Assembly (NCBI RefSeq): GCF_002278135.3
Contig: NZ_CP029425.2
Span: forward strand, 5,618,001 to 5,682,000
Direction: 5' to 3'
Source of the DNA: Bradyrhizobium ottawaense
Lineage (GTDB): Bacteria; Pseudomonadota; Alphaproteobacteria; Rhizobiales; Xanthobacteraceae
Length of the DNA stretch: 64,000 nt
Shown here: in pieces, positions 56,242 through 64,000 of the stretch
Layout: each line of letters starts with the position of its first letter
Position numbering within the stretch: the stretch's first letter is position 1
Translations under genes and position numbers: made by a program
Notes under the pieces: model-generated
What the model saw: the letters and a program-made list of their open reading frames with translations, nothing else
Told to the model about the DNA's origin: nothing
Database searches by the model: none

Positions 56242-56247
56242 GTGCGA

Positions 56248-56823
56248 ATGAACGAAACAGCTGCGCGCGCGAGCGACGAAGCCGTCCTGGTCAGGCCGTC
56301 ACGCGACAGCGATGTCGAGGCAATGTTGGCGATCTACCGCCATCACGTCCGCAACGGCGTGGCGCGCGACATCGAGGGAACCGGCGCGCCCGAGCCGGAC
56401 GATCTGCGCGACCGGCGCAAGAACCTCAAGCAGACCCGCCTGCCGCATCTGGTCGCAACGTTTCGCGGCGAGGTGGTCGGCTATGCCTATGCGGTGCTGT
56501 TCCGCAAGCGCCCGGCCTATCGCTACACGGCCAAGCATTCGATCTACGTCCACCACGAGCAACTCGGCCGCGGCGTCGGACGGTTGCTGCTGCAGGAATT
56601 GATCGATGCTTGTGCGGCGGCCGGCTTCCGCCAGATGATCGGCTATATCGACGCCGACAACGCGCCTTCGCTGGCGCTGCACGAGAAGTTCGGCTTCGCG
56701 CGCGCCGGCCTGCTTTGCGGCGTGGCCTATCGCCACGGCCGCTGGTCTGACACTGTCATGGTGCAGCGATCGCTCGGCGCGGGGACCACGGCGCCCCCGC
56801 CCGTCACGGCGCCGGGCCGGTAG
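56248..56823 (+). CDS. GNAT acetyltransferase, phosphinothricin acetyltransferase-like
   Basis: A 191-residue N-acetyltransferase. The N-terminal VRPSRDSDVEAMLAIYRHHV and the mid-protein YRYTAKHSIYVHHEQLGRGV, giving the acetyl-CoA loop QLGRGVGRLLLQ, are typical of the PAT/YwnH group. ALHEKFGFARAG lies in the C-terminal part. Starts 6 bp after the decarboxylase stop, so the two are probably co-transcribed. Acetylation of an amine made by the decarboxylase is a reasonable but untested idea. Confidence 0.9.
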   Translation: MNETAARASDEAVLVRPSRDSDVEAMLAIYRHHVRNGVARDIEGTGAPEPDDLRDRRKNLKQTRLPHLVATFRGEVVGYAYAVLFRKRPAYRYTAKHSIYVHHEQLGRGVGRLLLQELIDACAAAGFRQMIGYIDADNAPSLALHEKFGFARAGLLCGVAYRHGRWSDTVMVQRSLGAGTTAPPPVTAPGR

Positions 56824-56826
56824 ACC

Positions 56827-57039
56827 TCAAGACGGAAAGTCGGCCGCTCGCACATGGATGCGGTCGGCATGCAGCGACCAGTGATGCAGGGCCTGGTCCT
56901 TGCAGAACCTGGCCTTCGCCCGCTCCCTGGCCTCGTCCTCGTCGGAGGCGTCGATTTCCAGCGTACCCTGGCAAATCTCGCTCTGCCGGCCGTACTCGCC
57001 GAGCACATCCTTCATGAACTTGACGACATAGGTTGACAT
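56827..57039 (-). CDS. Conserved-looking small hypothetical protein
   Basis: Encodes 70 residues: MSTYVVKFMKDVLGEYGRQ, then an acidic-basic helix (DASDEDEARERAKARF) and a C-terminal WSLHADRIHVRAADF. No family recognised; soluble and cytoplasmic by appearance. ATG at 57039 with GGGAGG five bases upstream, a strong ribosome site. Stops 3 bp from the convergent GNAT gene. Confidence 0.75.
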   Translation of the reverse strand: MSTYVVKFMKDVLGEYGRQSEICQGTLEIDASDEDEARERAKARFCKDQALHHWSLHADRIHVRAADFPS

Positions 57040-57161
57040 GGGACCTCCCTGCTGCCCCGGCCGCACTCTAGTCCCATTTAAGCCGGACCGGGGAAGGAGA
57101 TTTTGACGCGGATCAAAAGGCCGGCAAGGTTCCCGCCGCCCATTCCGGCGGCAGTCCGCCC

Positions 57162-57611
57162 TCATGTGGTTATATCGAGGAGCGACTCTGTCGTTTCCGC
57201 GTAAGCCTGAATGACTTTCGCATTGGCAATGAAGCTGTACTTGGCGGCCGCCAGCTGAACGAATTCGCTGGCGATATCGACATTCGGCGCTGCGACCAGC
57301 CCATCCTGGTTTGCGAAGGAAGCGCTTGGGTCTGATTGCGCGGTATAGCTCGGCGATACCGTCGACACCTTTGCGGTCGTGCCGCCCGGCGTCGAGCCGC
57401 TCGATTGGTCGACCTGATCGACGCGCAATGGCACGTAAGCCGCGGGAAACGTCGGAGCAATGCCCGGACTGCCTGTAACGGCCGACGGGCTCGACCCGCC
57501 CGAGGTCGGCAGCGGGCCGGTCGTTCGAACATTGGCGATGTTGCTCGCGGCCACGTTCACGCGCAAACTCGCCGCGGAAAGTCCGGATGTCGCAATCGAG
57601 AAGATGCTCAT
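57162..57611 (-). CDS. Orphan flagellar basal-body rod protein-like (FlgC-like)
   Basis: A 149-residue protein. The N-terminus MSIFSIATSGLSAASLRVNVAASNIANVRT matches the flagellar rod/hook N-terminal motif, and the C-terminus VDIASEFVQLAAAKYSFIANAKVIQA matches the FlgC-type C-terminal motif. The middle is Ser/Thr/Pro-rich. No flagellar genes are nearby. It may be a stray paralogue or have a different role; the ribosome site is weak (GAAAG). Confidence 0.8.
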   Translation of the reverse strand: MSIFSIATSGLSAASLRVNVAASNIANVRTTGPLPTSGGSSPSAVTGSPGIAPTFPAAYVPLRVDQVDQSSGSTPGGTTAKVSTVSPSYTAQSDPSASFANQDGLVAAPNVDIASEFVQLAAAKYSFIANAKVIQAYAETTESLLDITT

Positions 57612-57724
57612 GGGCTTTCAACTACAGGACAAGTGATACGCGTTCACTTACCCGCTCGATAAGATGCGGCGCTTTGCCTTTCCGTCGTGGTAACCAATGA
57701 TCGGAGCGCTGACCCTTCGCGCCC

Positions 57725-58774
57725 CTACCCCGGCGTCACGCCAAAAGCCTGCTTGAAGCGCTCCGCATAACGCGGCCAGACCTCGGGATTGATGATGCGT
57801 GGCGGGCGCTTGCCGTCGAGCGTGTCCAGCACCTGCTCGGCCGCGATCCGGCCCATGTTCTGCCGCGCCTCGATCGTGACGCCCGCGGTATGAGGGCTTG
57901 CCAGCACGTTGTCGAACTGGAGCAGCGGATGCTCCGGCGGCGGCGGCTCCTTGGACCAGACGTCGAGGCCGGCACCGGCGATGCGCTTGTCGCGCAGGGC
58001 CTGGAGCAGCGCATCCTCGTCATGGATGAAGCCGCGCGCCGTGGTGATGAAATACGCATGCGGCTGCATCAGCCCGAACTCGCGCGTGCTGATCATGTTG
58101 CGGCTGCCCTTGTCGAGCGGACAGGAGATCGAAACGAAATCGGCGCGGCGCAACAGCTCGTCGAGCTCGACCTTCTCGCCGCCCCGCTCCGCCATCACCT
58201 CGGCCGAGAGATACGGGTCATAGGCCAGCACCTTCATGCCGAGCAGGCCCTTGCACAGTGCGGCGATGCGGCGGCCGACATTGCCGAGGCCGATGATGCC
58301 GACGGTCTTGTGCTCAACCTCGTTGCCGACGAGGTCGTTGCGGTTGACGTCGCGCTCGCGGCGCAGGCGGCGGTCGGACTGGATGATGCGCTTGGACAAG
58401 GTCAGCATCATCGCCAGCGCGTGCTCGGCGACCGAATGGGCGTTGCCGCCGGACTGGTTGACTACGAGCACGCCCGCATCCGTGCAGGCCTCGACGTCGA
58501 CAGGATCGAAGCCCGCGCCATTGCTGGAGACCAGCAGCAGGTTCGGCGTGCGCCTCAGGAAGGTGGCATCGACATGGAAATGAGGGGCGAGTTCGTCCCG
58601 GGCGGCGCCGATCTGGTAAACGTGCGCCGCATTCAGGATCGGCGCGTAGACATCTTCGGGGCTCCCGTTCTCGATGCGATCGAGCCGGACGTCGGGCCGC
58701 GCCTTCAGGATGTCGACATAGATCGGATTGGCCAAATAATTGGAGTAGAAGACGCGCTTGCTGTTGACGGACAT
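57725..58774 (-). CDS. D-isomer-specific 2-hydroxyacid dehydrogenase
   Basis: A 349-residue NAD-dependent dehydrogenase. The Rossmann loop is IIGLGNVGRRIA near residue 160, the catalytic Arg is in TTARGFI, the Glu in DVWSKEPPPPEHPL, and the His in SPHTAGVTIEA. Length fits SerA/GyaR-type enzymes without an ACT domain. Divergent from the ThDP decarboxylase-like pair. Candidate substrates are sulfolactate, phosphoglycerate or glycerate/hydroxypyruvate; the neighbours make a 3-substituted lactate plausible. Confidence 0.9.
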   Translation of the reverse strand: MSVNSKRVFYSNYLANPIYVDILKARPDVRLDRIENGSPEDVYAPILNAAHVYQIGAARDELAPHFHVDATFLRRTPNLLLVSSNGAGFDPVDVEACTDAGVLVVNQSGGNAHSVAEHALAMMLTLSKRIIQSDRRLRRERDVNRNDLVGNEVEHKTVGIIGLGNVGRRIAALCKGLLGMKVLAYDPYLSAEVMAERGGEKVELDELLRRADFVSISCPLDKGSRNMISTREFGLMQPHAYFITTARGFIHDEDALLQALRDKRIAGAGLDVWSKEPPPPEHPLLQFDNVLASPHTAGVTIEARQNMGRIAAEQVLDTLDGKRPPRIINPEVWPRYAERFKQAFGVTPG

Positions 58775-59026
58775 CAGGACCCTTCCGGCTCTCCAGGGAG
58801 ATCCGCAAGGTCGGCGCGATGCGCGCCCGTCCGTGCCCCCTCCCGTTTTCTCGTTGCCGCCGCTTATGACATGGCGGTGCCGACTACGACAGGCCGTTCA
58901 GCGCAGATCACGGTGCGGCCCGGACATGTTGACAATCCCGCCCGCTCCGTCAAGTTCGGCCGGTCGCGCGACGGAAAGAACCAAGAAGCATGCGCGGCCC
59001 AAGAAAATACGCCAAGGGAGAACGCA

Positions 59027-59587
59027 ATGGCGATTGCGGAACAGCAGACGCAGGCGGGACAGGCGTCCAGCGACGGGAGCTGGCACGGCATCGTCCTGCA
59101 AACCCTGAAGCGGAACGAGATCAGCCTCATCCCTTACGTGCCCGACCGGGTGCTGACGCCCCTGATCAAGAACCTGCACGCCGATCCCTTCTTCACCACC
59201 TTCGCCACCGCCCGCGAGGAGGAAGCCGTCGGCATCGTCTCAGGCGCCTGGATGGGTGGGCGGCGCGGCGCAGTCCTGATGCAGACCTCCGGCTTTGCCA
59301 CGCTCGCCAACGTGCTCGCCTCGCTCGCAGTGCCCTACCAGATCCCGCTGATCATGTTCGTGTCCGAGCGCGGCACGCTCGGCGAGTTCAATTACGGGCA
59401 ATCGCTGGTTTGCCGCACCATGCGCCCGGTGCTGGATTCGCTGGCGCTGGAGCACCACACCATCACCCGGCTCGACGAGCTCGAATTCATCACCGACCGC
59501 TCGATCAAGCAGGCCGTCACGACACAGGCGCCGGTGGCGCTGATCCTCAACCCGCTGCTGACAGGCGGCAAGGTTTTCGACAAGTGA
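59027..59587 (+). CDS. comD: ThDP enzyme alpha subunit, sulfopyruvate decarboxylase-like (ComD-like)
   Basis: A 186-residue protein equal to the pyrimidine-binding half of a ThDP enzyme. The catalytic Glu lies in ATAREEEAVGIVSGAWMG and is followed by VLMQTSGFATLANVLASLA. Split ThDP decarboxylases with an alpha subunit of this size are known as sulfopyruvate decarboxylase (ComDE). ATG at 59027 with AAGGGAG six bases upstream. The beta gene follows with an overlapping GTGA. Phosphonopyruvate or another 3-substituted pyruvate is an alternative substrate. Confidence 0.78.
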   Translation: MAIAEQQTQAGQASSDGSWHGIVLQTLKRNEISLIPYVPDRVLTPLIKNLHADPFFTTFATAREEEAVGIVSGAWMGGRRGAVLMQTSGFATLANVLASLAVPYQIPLIMFVSERGTLGEFNYGQSLVCRTMRPVLDSLALEHHTITRLDELEFITDRSIKQAVTTQAPVALILNPLLTGGKVFDK

Positions 59588-60192
59588 GCGGCACCATGAA
59601 CACTGGCAACACCAAGGTGATGAACCGGTTCGATGTGACCTCGCGCCTGATCGGAAAGCTCGAGCACGAGGAAGCCGTGATCGGCGGCATCGGCAACACC
59701 AATTTCGACCTCTGGGCCGCCGGCCATCGTCCGCAGAATTTCTACATGCTGGGCAGCATGGGCCTCGCCTTCCCGATCGCGCTCGGCGTGGCGCTGGCGC
59801 AGCCCGACCGACGCGTCTTCGCGCTCGAAGGCGACGGCTCGCTGTTGATGCAGCTCGGCGCGCTCTCGACGATCGCGACGTTGAAGCCGAACAACCTCAT
59901 CATGATCGTGATGGACAACGGCATCTATCAGATTACCGGCGCACAGCCGACGCCAGCGGCAAGCGTCGCGGACATCGTTGCCATCGCCGCAGGCTCCGGC
60001 CTCGCCAACAGCGCCTGGGCTGCAGACGAGGAGGATTTCGAGCGCCTGGTCGATGCGGCGATGTCCGCCGCCGCGCCGAGCCTGATCGCCGTCCGTATCG
60101 ACGACAAGCCCGGCGTCGGCACCACAAGGCGCGATCCCGTACAAATCCGGGAGCGCTTCATGCACGGGCTTGGCGTGCGCGAGCCGCTTTAA
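59584..60192 (+). CDS. comE: ThDP enzyme beta subunit, sulfopyruvate decarboxylase-like (ComE-like)
   Basis: A 202-residue protein equal to the pyrophosphate-binding half of a ThDP enzyme. The GDG-N motif reads GDGSLLMQLGALSTIATL and IMIVMDNGIYQITG, and GSMGLAFPIALGVALAQPD precedes it. It must pair with the alpha subunit. GTG start at 59584 overlaps the alpha TGA; ATG at 59596 is the alternative and may be real. No sulfoacetaldehyde acetyltransferase gene is in the window. Confidence 0.78.
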   Translation: MSGTMNTGNTKVMNRFDVTSRLIGKLEHEEAVIGGIGNTNFDLWAAGHRPQNFYMLGSMGLAFPIALGVALAQPDRRVFALEGDGSLLMQLGALSTIATLKPNNLIMIVMDNGIYQITGAQPTPAASVADIVAIAAGSGLANSAWAADEEDFERLVDAAMSAAAPSLIAVRIDDKPGVGTTRRDPVQIRERFMHGLGVREPL

Positions 60193-60269
60193 CATTTTGT
60201 CATTAACTACACAGCGATCTGATGGAGGGACTGTACCGGTCCGCTGCCAATCTGTGCTAAGCGAACCGG

Positions 60270-60647
60270 ATGTCCATTTTGATACGTTCATTTGCCTGGC
60301 TGCTCGCGGCCGCCGTTACTTTCGCCACCCTCGGTCCCCCCGGCCTGCGGCCCCATTCCGACCTCGGCCAGGACGGCGAACATGCGCTCGCCTTCATCCT
60401 GGTGGGGCTGGCCTTCGGCCTCGCCTATCCGCGGCGGCGCCTGCCGGGCGCAGGAGCCGCGGTCGTCCTGATTGGCGTGCTCGAGCTGATGCAATTTTGG
60501 GCACCCGGACGCCACGCCCGGCTGGAGGACTTTCTGGTCGACGCGCTCACGGCCTGCTTCGGCTTTGCGCTCGCGGCGGTCACCGATTGGGCTATGACAC
60601 GCTTTCGCGCAAGCGCCTCTGCAGCAAGCGAAGGCCCCGCGGAGTAG
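60270..60647 (+). CDS. VanZ-like small membrane protein
   Basis: A 125-residue protein with about four hydrophobic segments and the VanZ-type pattern DGEHALAFILVGLAFGLAY, VVLIGVLELMQFWAPGRHARLEDFLVDA. The family is membrane-bound with poorly known function. Its TAG lies in the loop of a hairpin that separates it from the convergent DUF1236-like gene. Confidence 0.8.
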   Translation: MSILIRSFAWLLAAAVTFATLGPPGLRPHSDLGQDGEHALAFILVGLAFGLAYPRRRLPGAGAAVVLIGVLELMQFWAPGRHARLEDFLVDALTACFGFALAAVTDWAMTRFRASASAASEGPAE

Positions 60648-60661
60648 AACTCCGCAGGGCC
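60633..60661. terminator. Hairpin terminator between convergent genes
   Basis: A 13-bp stem with one mismatch (60633-60645 with 60649-60661) and loop AGA, followed on the plus strand by CTTTCCCC. It starts inside the end of the VanZ-like gene. Confidence 0.6.
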
Positions 60662-60692
60662 CTTTCCCCTCCACGCCTGTGGCCGGCTTGGA

Positions 60693-61076
60693 TCAGTCGA
60701 TGATCTTGACCACCCGACGCGTGCGCGGCTCGACGATCACGCGGCGATCGTTCACGACCGCATAGCGATACTCGGTGTAGTTCGGTACGGGGCGGAGCAC
60801 CACGGTCGGCGGAAGCGGCTCGCCTACCACGACGCGCTCCTCAACCACGACGGAATCGCTGCGAGGAATTCCGCCGAGGACCGCATTCGGAATCTCGAGG
60901 CCAGCGCCGACGGCCGCACCAACGGTGCCGCCAACCATGGCGCCGATCGGTCCGCCAATATCGCCGCCCGCACGCGCGCCGTCCCTGGCGCCTTGTTCGG
61001 TCGTCGACTGGGCAAAGGCTGCGCTCGACGCCAGCAGCGACGCTGCAGCCAACGTAATCGCAAGACGGGTTTTCAT
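60693..61076 (-). CDS. Exported small protein, DUF1236-like
   Basis: A 127-residue protein. The signal peptide (AITLAAASLLASSAAFAQ) is cleaved near residue 22. It is followed by a glycine-rich stretch (GGDIGGPIGAMVGGTVGAAV) and a C-terminal YRYAVVNDRRVIVEPRTRRV that resembles the DUF1236 domain common in rhizobia. Periplasmic or envelope-associated; function unknown. ATG at 61076 with GGAGACA upstream. Confidence 0.82.
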   Translation of the reverse strand: MKTRLAITLAAASLLASSAAFAQSTTEQGARDGARAGGDIGGPIGAMVGGTVGAAVGAGLEIPNAVLGGIPRSDSVVVEERVVVGEPLPPTVVLRPVPNYTEYRYAVVNDRRVIVEPRTRRVVKIID

Positions 61077-61190
61077 GTTGATTTGTCTCCAGTGATTGTC
61101 CTGCGCCTTCAACCACGGGGCCGGAGCATTGTTCCGGTTCCCCCGAAGCGAAGACGCCTCAAAAACTGGAGACTGTTACCGCGTAACAGT

Positions 61191-62078
61191 TCAGGCTGCG
61201 GCGATCTCGTGACCTGCCATCAGTTCCAGTGCCCGCACCATCGCGGAATGATCCCAGCCCTTGCCGCCATGCGCGGTACAGGCCGAGAACAATTGCTGCG
61301 CCACTGCCGTGCTCGGCAACGACAGGCCGAGCGTGCGCGCGCCTTCGAGCGCAAGATTGAGATCCTTCTGGTGCAGCTCGATGCGGAAGCCGGGATCGAA
61401 ATTGCGCTTCACCATGCGCTCGCCATGCACTTCGAGGATGCGCGAAGAGGCAAAGCCGCCCATCAGCGCCTGCCGCACCAGCGCCGGATCGGCCCCGGCT
61501 TTCGATGCGAACAACAACGCCTCGCTCACCGCTTCGATCGTGAGCGCGACGATGATCTGGTTGGCGACCTTCGTCGTCTGCCCGTCGCCATTGGCGCCGA
61601 CGCGGGTGACATTCTTGCCCATCTTGTCGAACACCGGCTTCATGGTGCCAAAGGCCCGCTCCGGCCCGCCGACCATGATGGTGAGGCTCGCCGCCTTGGC
61701 GCCGACCTCCCCGCCCGACACCGGCGCGTCGAGATAGTCCGCCCCGAGCGCCTCGATCTTCTTCGCGAACTCCTTCGTCGCCAGCGGCGAGATCGAGCTC
61801 ATGTCGACGACGATCTTGCCCTTGGAGATGCCGCTCGCAACGCCGTCCTTGCCGAACAGCACCGCTTCCACATGCGGCGTATCCGGCACCATGATGATGA
61901 CCGCATCCGCGCCCTCCGCGACTTCCTTGGCCGACTTGCAGGCAATGCCGCCGACCGCAATCAGCTCCGGCGCGACCGGCGCGACATCATGCAGGAGAAC
62001 ACGATGGCCTGCGCTAAGGAGATGGCCGGCCATCGGCCGTCCCATGGTGCCAAGTCCGATGAAGCCGATGTTGGTCAT
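61191..62078 (-). CDS. glxR: 2-hydroxy-3-oxopropionate (tartronate semialdehyde) reductase
   Basis: A 295-residue beta-hydroxyacid dehydrogenase. The N-terminal Rossmann motif is IGFIGLGTMGRPMAGHL, the substrate motif DAPVSGGEVGAKAASLTIMV, the catalytic Lys in GQTTKVANQIIVA, and the C-terminal FRIELHQKDLNLAL is typical. It reduces tartronate semialdehyde to glycerate. Follows hyi and gcl on the same strand, separated by a 212-bp repeat-containing gap. Confidence 0.92.
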   Translation of the reverse strand: MTNIGFIGLGTMGRPMAGHLLSAGHRVLLHDVAPVAPELIAVGGIACKSAKEVAEGADAVIIMVPDTPHVEAVLFGKDGVASGISKGKIVVDMSSISPLATKEFAKKIEALGADYLDAPVSGGEVGAKAASLTIMVGGPERAFGTMKPVFDKMGKNVTRVGANGDGQTTKVANQIIVALTIEAVSEALLFASKAGADPALVRQALMGGFASSRILEVHGERMVKRNFDPGFRIELHQKDLNLALEGARTLGLSLPSTAVAQQLFSACTAHGGKGWDHSAMVRALELMAGHEIAAA

Positions 62079-62126
62079 GTCTCATTCCTCCAGATTTGGG
62101 CCAAGTCGATCCACAAGCTCGGTGCA

Positions 62127-62262
62127 CCTCTCCCGCTTGCGGGGGAGGTCGGCGCGTAGCGCCGGGTGGGGGCTCTATCCGCTTGGGGGCTTTCACCGCA
62201 TCTCGATCGAATCTTTTCGCGGAGATACCCCCACCCCAGCCCTCCCCCGCAAGCGGGAGAGG
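62127..62262. repeat. Intergenic repeat with perfect 22-bp inverted arms
   Basis: 62127-62148 and 62241-62262 are exact complements (CCTCTCCCGCTTGCGGGG with its mirror), about 92 bp apart. The element occupies most of the gap between hyi and glxR. REP/BIME-like. Confidence 0.85.
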
Positions 62263-62289
62263 GAGCGCACCGTCGCTGTGGGTGCATTC

Positions 62290-63075
62290 TCACGTCTCGA
62301 ACGTCTGCGCCGCGTGCCACGAAAGCCCTTCCAGCGTCGTGGTGCGCGGCTTGTATTCGCAGCCGATCCAGCCGCGATAGCCGATCGCATCGAGGTGGCG
62401 GAACAGGAAGGGATAATTGATCTCGCCGGTGCCGGGCTCGTGGCGGCCCGGATTGTCGGCGAGCTGGATGTGGGCGATCTGGGGCAGATATTCCTGCATG
62501 GTGCGGGCGAGATCGCCCTCCATGATCTGCATGTGATAGATGTCGTACTGGACGAACAGATTGTTAGACCGCACCTCGGAGATCAGCTGTATCGCCTGCT
62601 CGGTGCCGTTGAGGAAGAAGCCGGGAATGTCGAGCGTGTTGATCGGCTCGACCAGCAGCTTGATGTTCTCGCGTGCCAGCGTGGAGGCGGCGAAGCGCAA
62701 ATTTCCCACCAGCGTCTCGTTGAGTTCGCGCGGATCGGCATCGGCAGGCGCAATACCCACGAGGCAGTTGAGCTGCTCGCAATCGAGCGCCTTGGCATAG
62801 TCGATGGCGCGAAACACGCCGTCGCGGAATTCGGCGGTGCGATCGGGCAGGATCGCAATGCCGCGCTCGCCCCCGGCCCAGTTTCCGGCCGGCAGATTGT
62901 GCAGCACCTGGGTCAGGCCGTGGGCTTCCAGCTGCTCGCGCAGCTGCGCCTTGTCGAAATCATAGGGGAAGAGATACTCGACCCCGGAAAAGCCCGCCGC
63001 CTTCGCCGCTGCGAAGCGGTCCAGGAACGGCATCTCGTTGAAGAGCATGGTGAGGTTGGCAGCGAATTTCGGCAT
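62290..63075 (-). CDS. hyi: Hydroxypyruvate isomerase
   Basis: A 261-residue TIM-barrel isomerase. MPKFAANLTMLFNEMPFLDR at the N-terminus, LLVEPINTLDIPGFFL near residue 140, with metal-ligand Glu, the YDIYHMQIMEGDL segment, and the late HIQLADNPGRHEPGTGEINY are all characteristic. It interconverts hydroxypyruvate and tartronate semialdehyde. Starts 14 bp after the gcl stop, with AGAGG upstream. Same pathway as its neighbours. Confidence 0.95.
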   Translation of the reverse strand: MPKFAANLTMLFNEMPFLDRFAAAKAAGFSGVEYLFPYDFDKAQLREQLEAHGLTQVLHNLPAGNWAGGERGIAILPDRTAEFRDGVFRAIDYAKALDCEQLNCLVGIAPADADPRELNETLVGNLRFAASTLARENIKLLVEPINTLDIPGFFLNGTEQAIQLISEVRSNNLFVQYDIYHMQIMEGDLARTMQEYLPQIAHIQLADNPGRHEPGTGEINYPFLFRHLDAIGYRGWIGCEYKPRTTTLEGLSWHAAQTFET

Positions 63076-63089
63076 GATGAGGTCCTCTC

Positions 63090-64000
63090 CTATTCCGCCG
63101 GCTGCAGCACGCCTGGGCGCGCCCGCTCGACCTCGTCGAGCGGCAGGTCCAGCACCTCCTCGAACTCGACGATGTTGTCGATCTCCGTGCCCATCGCGAT
63201 GTTGGTGACGCGTTCGAGGATGAACTCGACCACCACGGGCACGCGGTGCTTGGCCATCAATTCGCGCGCGGTCGCGAACGCGGCCTGCGCGTCCTTCGGA
63301 TCGGTGACGCGGATCGCCTTGCAGCCGAGGCCTTCGGCGACCGCGACGTGGTCGACGCCGTAGACGCCGATCTCGGGCGCGTTGATGTTCTCGAAGGAGA
63401 GCTGAACGTGATAGTCCATCTCGAAGCCGCGCTGGGCCTGGCGGATCAAGCCGAGATAGGAATTGTTCACGACGACGTGGATATAGGGCAGATTGAACTG
63501 CGCCCCGACCGCGAGCTCCTCGATCAGGAACTGGAAGTCGTAATCGCCGGAGAGCGCGACGATGTCGCGATCCGGGCACGCGGCACGCACGCCGAGCGCG
63601 GCGGGCAGTGTCCAGCCGAGCGGCCCCGCCTGACCGGCATTGATCCAGTTGCGTGGGCGATAGACGCCGAGGAACTGCGCGCCGGCGATCTGCGACAGGC
63701 CGATCACGGTGACGTAGCAGGTGTCGCGACCAAACGCCTTGGTCATCTCCTCATAGACGCGCTGCGGCTTGATCGGGACGTTGTCGAAATGGCTCTTGCG
63801 CAGCATCGTCTTCTTGCGATCGCGGCAGGCCGCGGGCCACGCCTGGCGCTCGCGCAGCTTGCCTGACCGGCGCCACTCCCTGGCGACGGTGACGAACAGC
63901 TCGAGCGCAGCCTTCGCGTCCGAGACGATGCCGAGATCGGGATTGAACACGCGCCCGATCTGGGTCGGCTCGATGTCGACATGCACGAAGGTGCGGCCCT
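63090..64000 (-). CDS. gcl: Glyoxylate carboligase, 3' part
   Basis: The C-terminal about 300 residues of a ThDP enzyme; the gene continues past the right edge. Visible are [20 protein letters not shown] (linker), the ThDP pyrophosphate region [20 protein letters not shown] and [17 protein letters not shown], and the C-terminal [19 protein letters not shown]. These match glyoxylate carboligase, which joins two glyoxylates into tartronate semialdehyde. With hyi and glxR it forms the glycerate pathway. Confidence 0.94.
   Translation of the reverse strand, partial: GRTFVHVDIEPTQIGRVFNPDLGIVSDAKAALELFVTVAREWRRSGKLRERQAWPAACRDRKKTMLRKSHFDNVPIKPQRVYEEMTKAFGRDTCYVTVIGLSQIAGAQFLGVYRPRNWINAGQAGPLGWTLPAALGVRAACPDRDIVALSGDYDFQFLIEELAVGAQFNLPYIHVVVNNSYLGLIRQAQRGFEMDYHVQLSFENINAPEIGVYGVDHVAVAEGLGCKAIRVTDPKDAQAAFATARELMAKHRVPVVVEFILERVTNIAMGTEIDNIVEFEEVLDLPLDEVERARPGVLQPAE

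Overview
The window is high-GC DNA with densely packed, mostly minus-strand operons, frequent ATGA/GTGA stop-start overlaps, and several families of palindromic intergenic repeats. Gene content (polyol and sugar ABC operons, ChvE/GguAB, a cNOR cluster with NnrR-type boxes, DUF1236-like and RTX proteins, gcl-hyi-glxR) points to a chromosomal segment of a soil or plant-associated alphaproteobacterium, most likely Bradyrhizobium or a close relative. That assignment is my inference from gene families and repeat style, not from a marker gene.

Layout. 1-2.0 kb: the 3' end of an alpha/beta hydrolase, a LysR remnant that has lost its DNA-binding half, and an aldo/keto reductase. 2.2-3.4 kb: a secreted RTX-like calcium-binding repeat protein, then about 560 bp without an intact gene. 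3.9-11.9 kb: an amidase and dipeptide-type ABC transporter operon with a divergent LysR regulator. 11.9-21.4 kb: a polyol operon on the minus strand (HAD phosphatase, SorC regulator, SmoEFGK-type transporter, SDR dehydrogenase, FGGY kinase, PfkB kinase) with a strong 33-bp dyad over the promoter. 21.4-27.1 kb: a cytochrome c-dependent nitric oxide reductase cluster norEFCBQD, with one FNR/NnrR-type box before norE and another before norC. A small membrane ORF diverges from norE.

27.5-41.3 kb: sugar uptake and oxidation on the minus strand. A YtfQRT-YjfF-type importer is followed by a FadR-type regulator, a galactose/arabinose dehydrogenase, an aldose epimerase, an SMP-30 lactonase and a ChvE-GguAB importer. 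An FAH-superfamily, XylX-like dehydratase lies just upstream. Together these suggest non-phosphorylative oxidation of galactose, arabinose or related aldoses, although the sugar-acid dehydratase step is not in the window. 41.4-42.8 kb: a YeiH-family membrane protein and a small hypothetical.

43-51.9 kb: a Liv-type ABC transporter divergent from an acyl-CoA ligase, TetR and Baeyer-Villiger monooxygenase operon, which looks like a ketone or aromatic catabolic unit. 52-57.6 kb: alanine dehydrogenase with a divergent Lrp regulator, an Orn/Lys/Arg-type decarboxylase followed by a GNAT acetyltransferase, a 70-residue hypothetical and an orphan FlgC-like rod protein. 57.7-60.2 kb: a 2-hydroxyacid dehydrogenase divergent from a split ThDP enzyme resembling sulfopyruvate decarboxylase (ComDE). 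60.3-64 kb: a VanZ-like protein, a small exported DUF1236-like protein, and the glyoxylate/tartronate-semialdehyde genes glxR, hyi and gcl, the last cut by the window edge.

I found no tRNA, rRNA, CRISPR array, transposase or integrase. No single region is obviously an undescribed system. The best candidates for follow-up are the ThDP/hydroxyacid dehydrogenase pair, the Baeyer-Villiger operon with its transporter, the orphan FlgC-like protein, and the small ORF that shares the putative NO-responsive box with norE.
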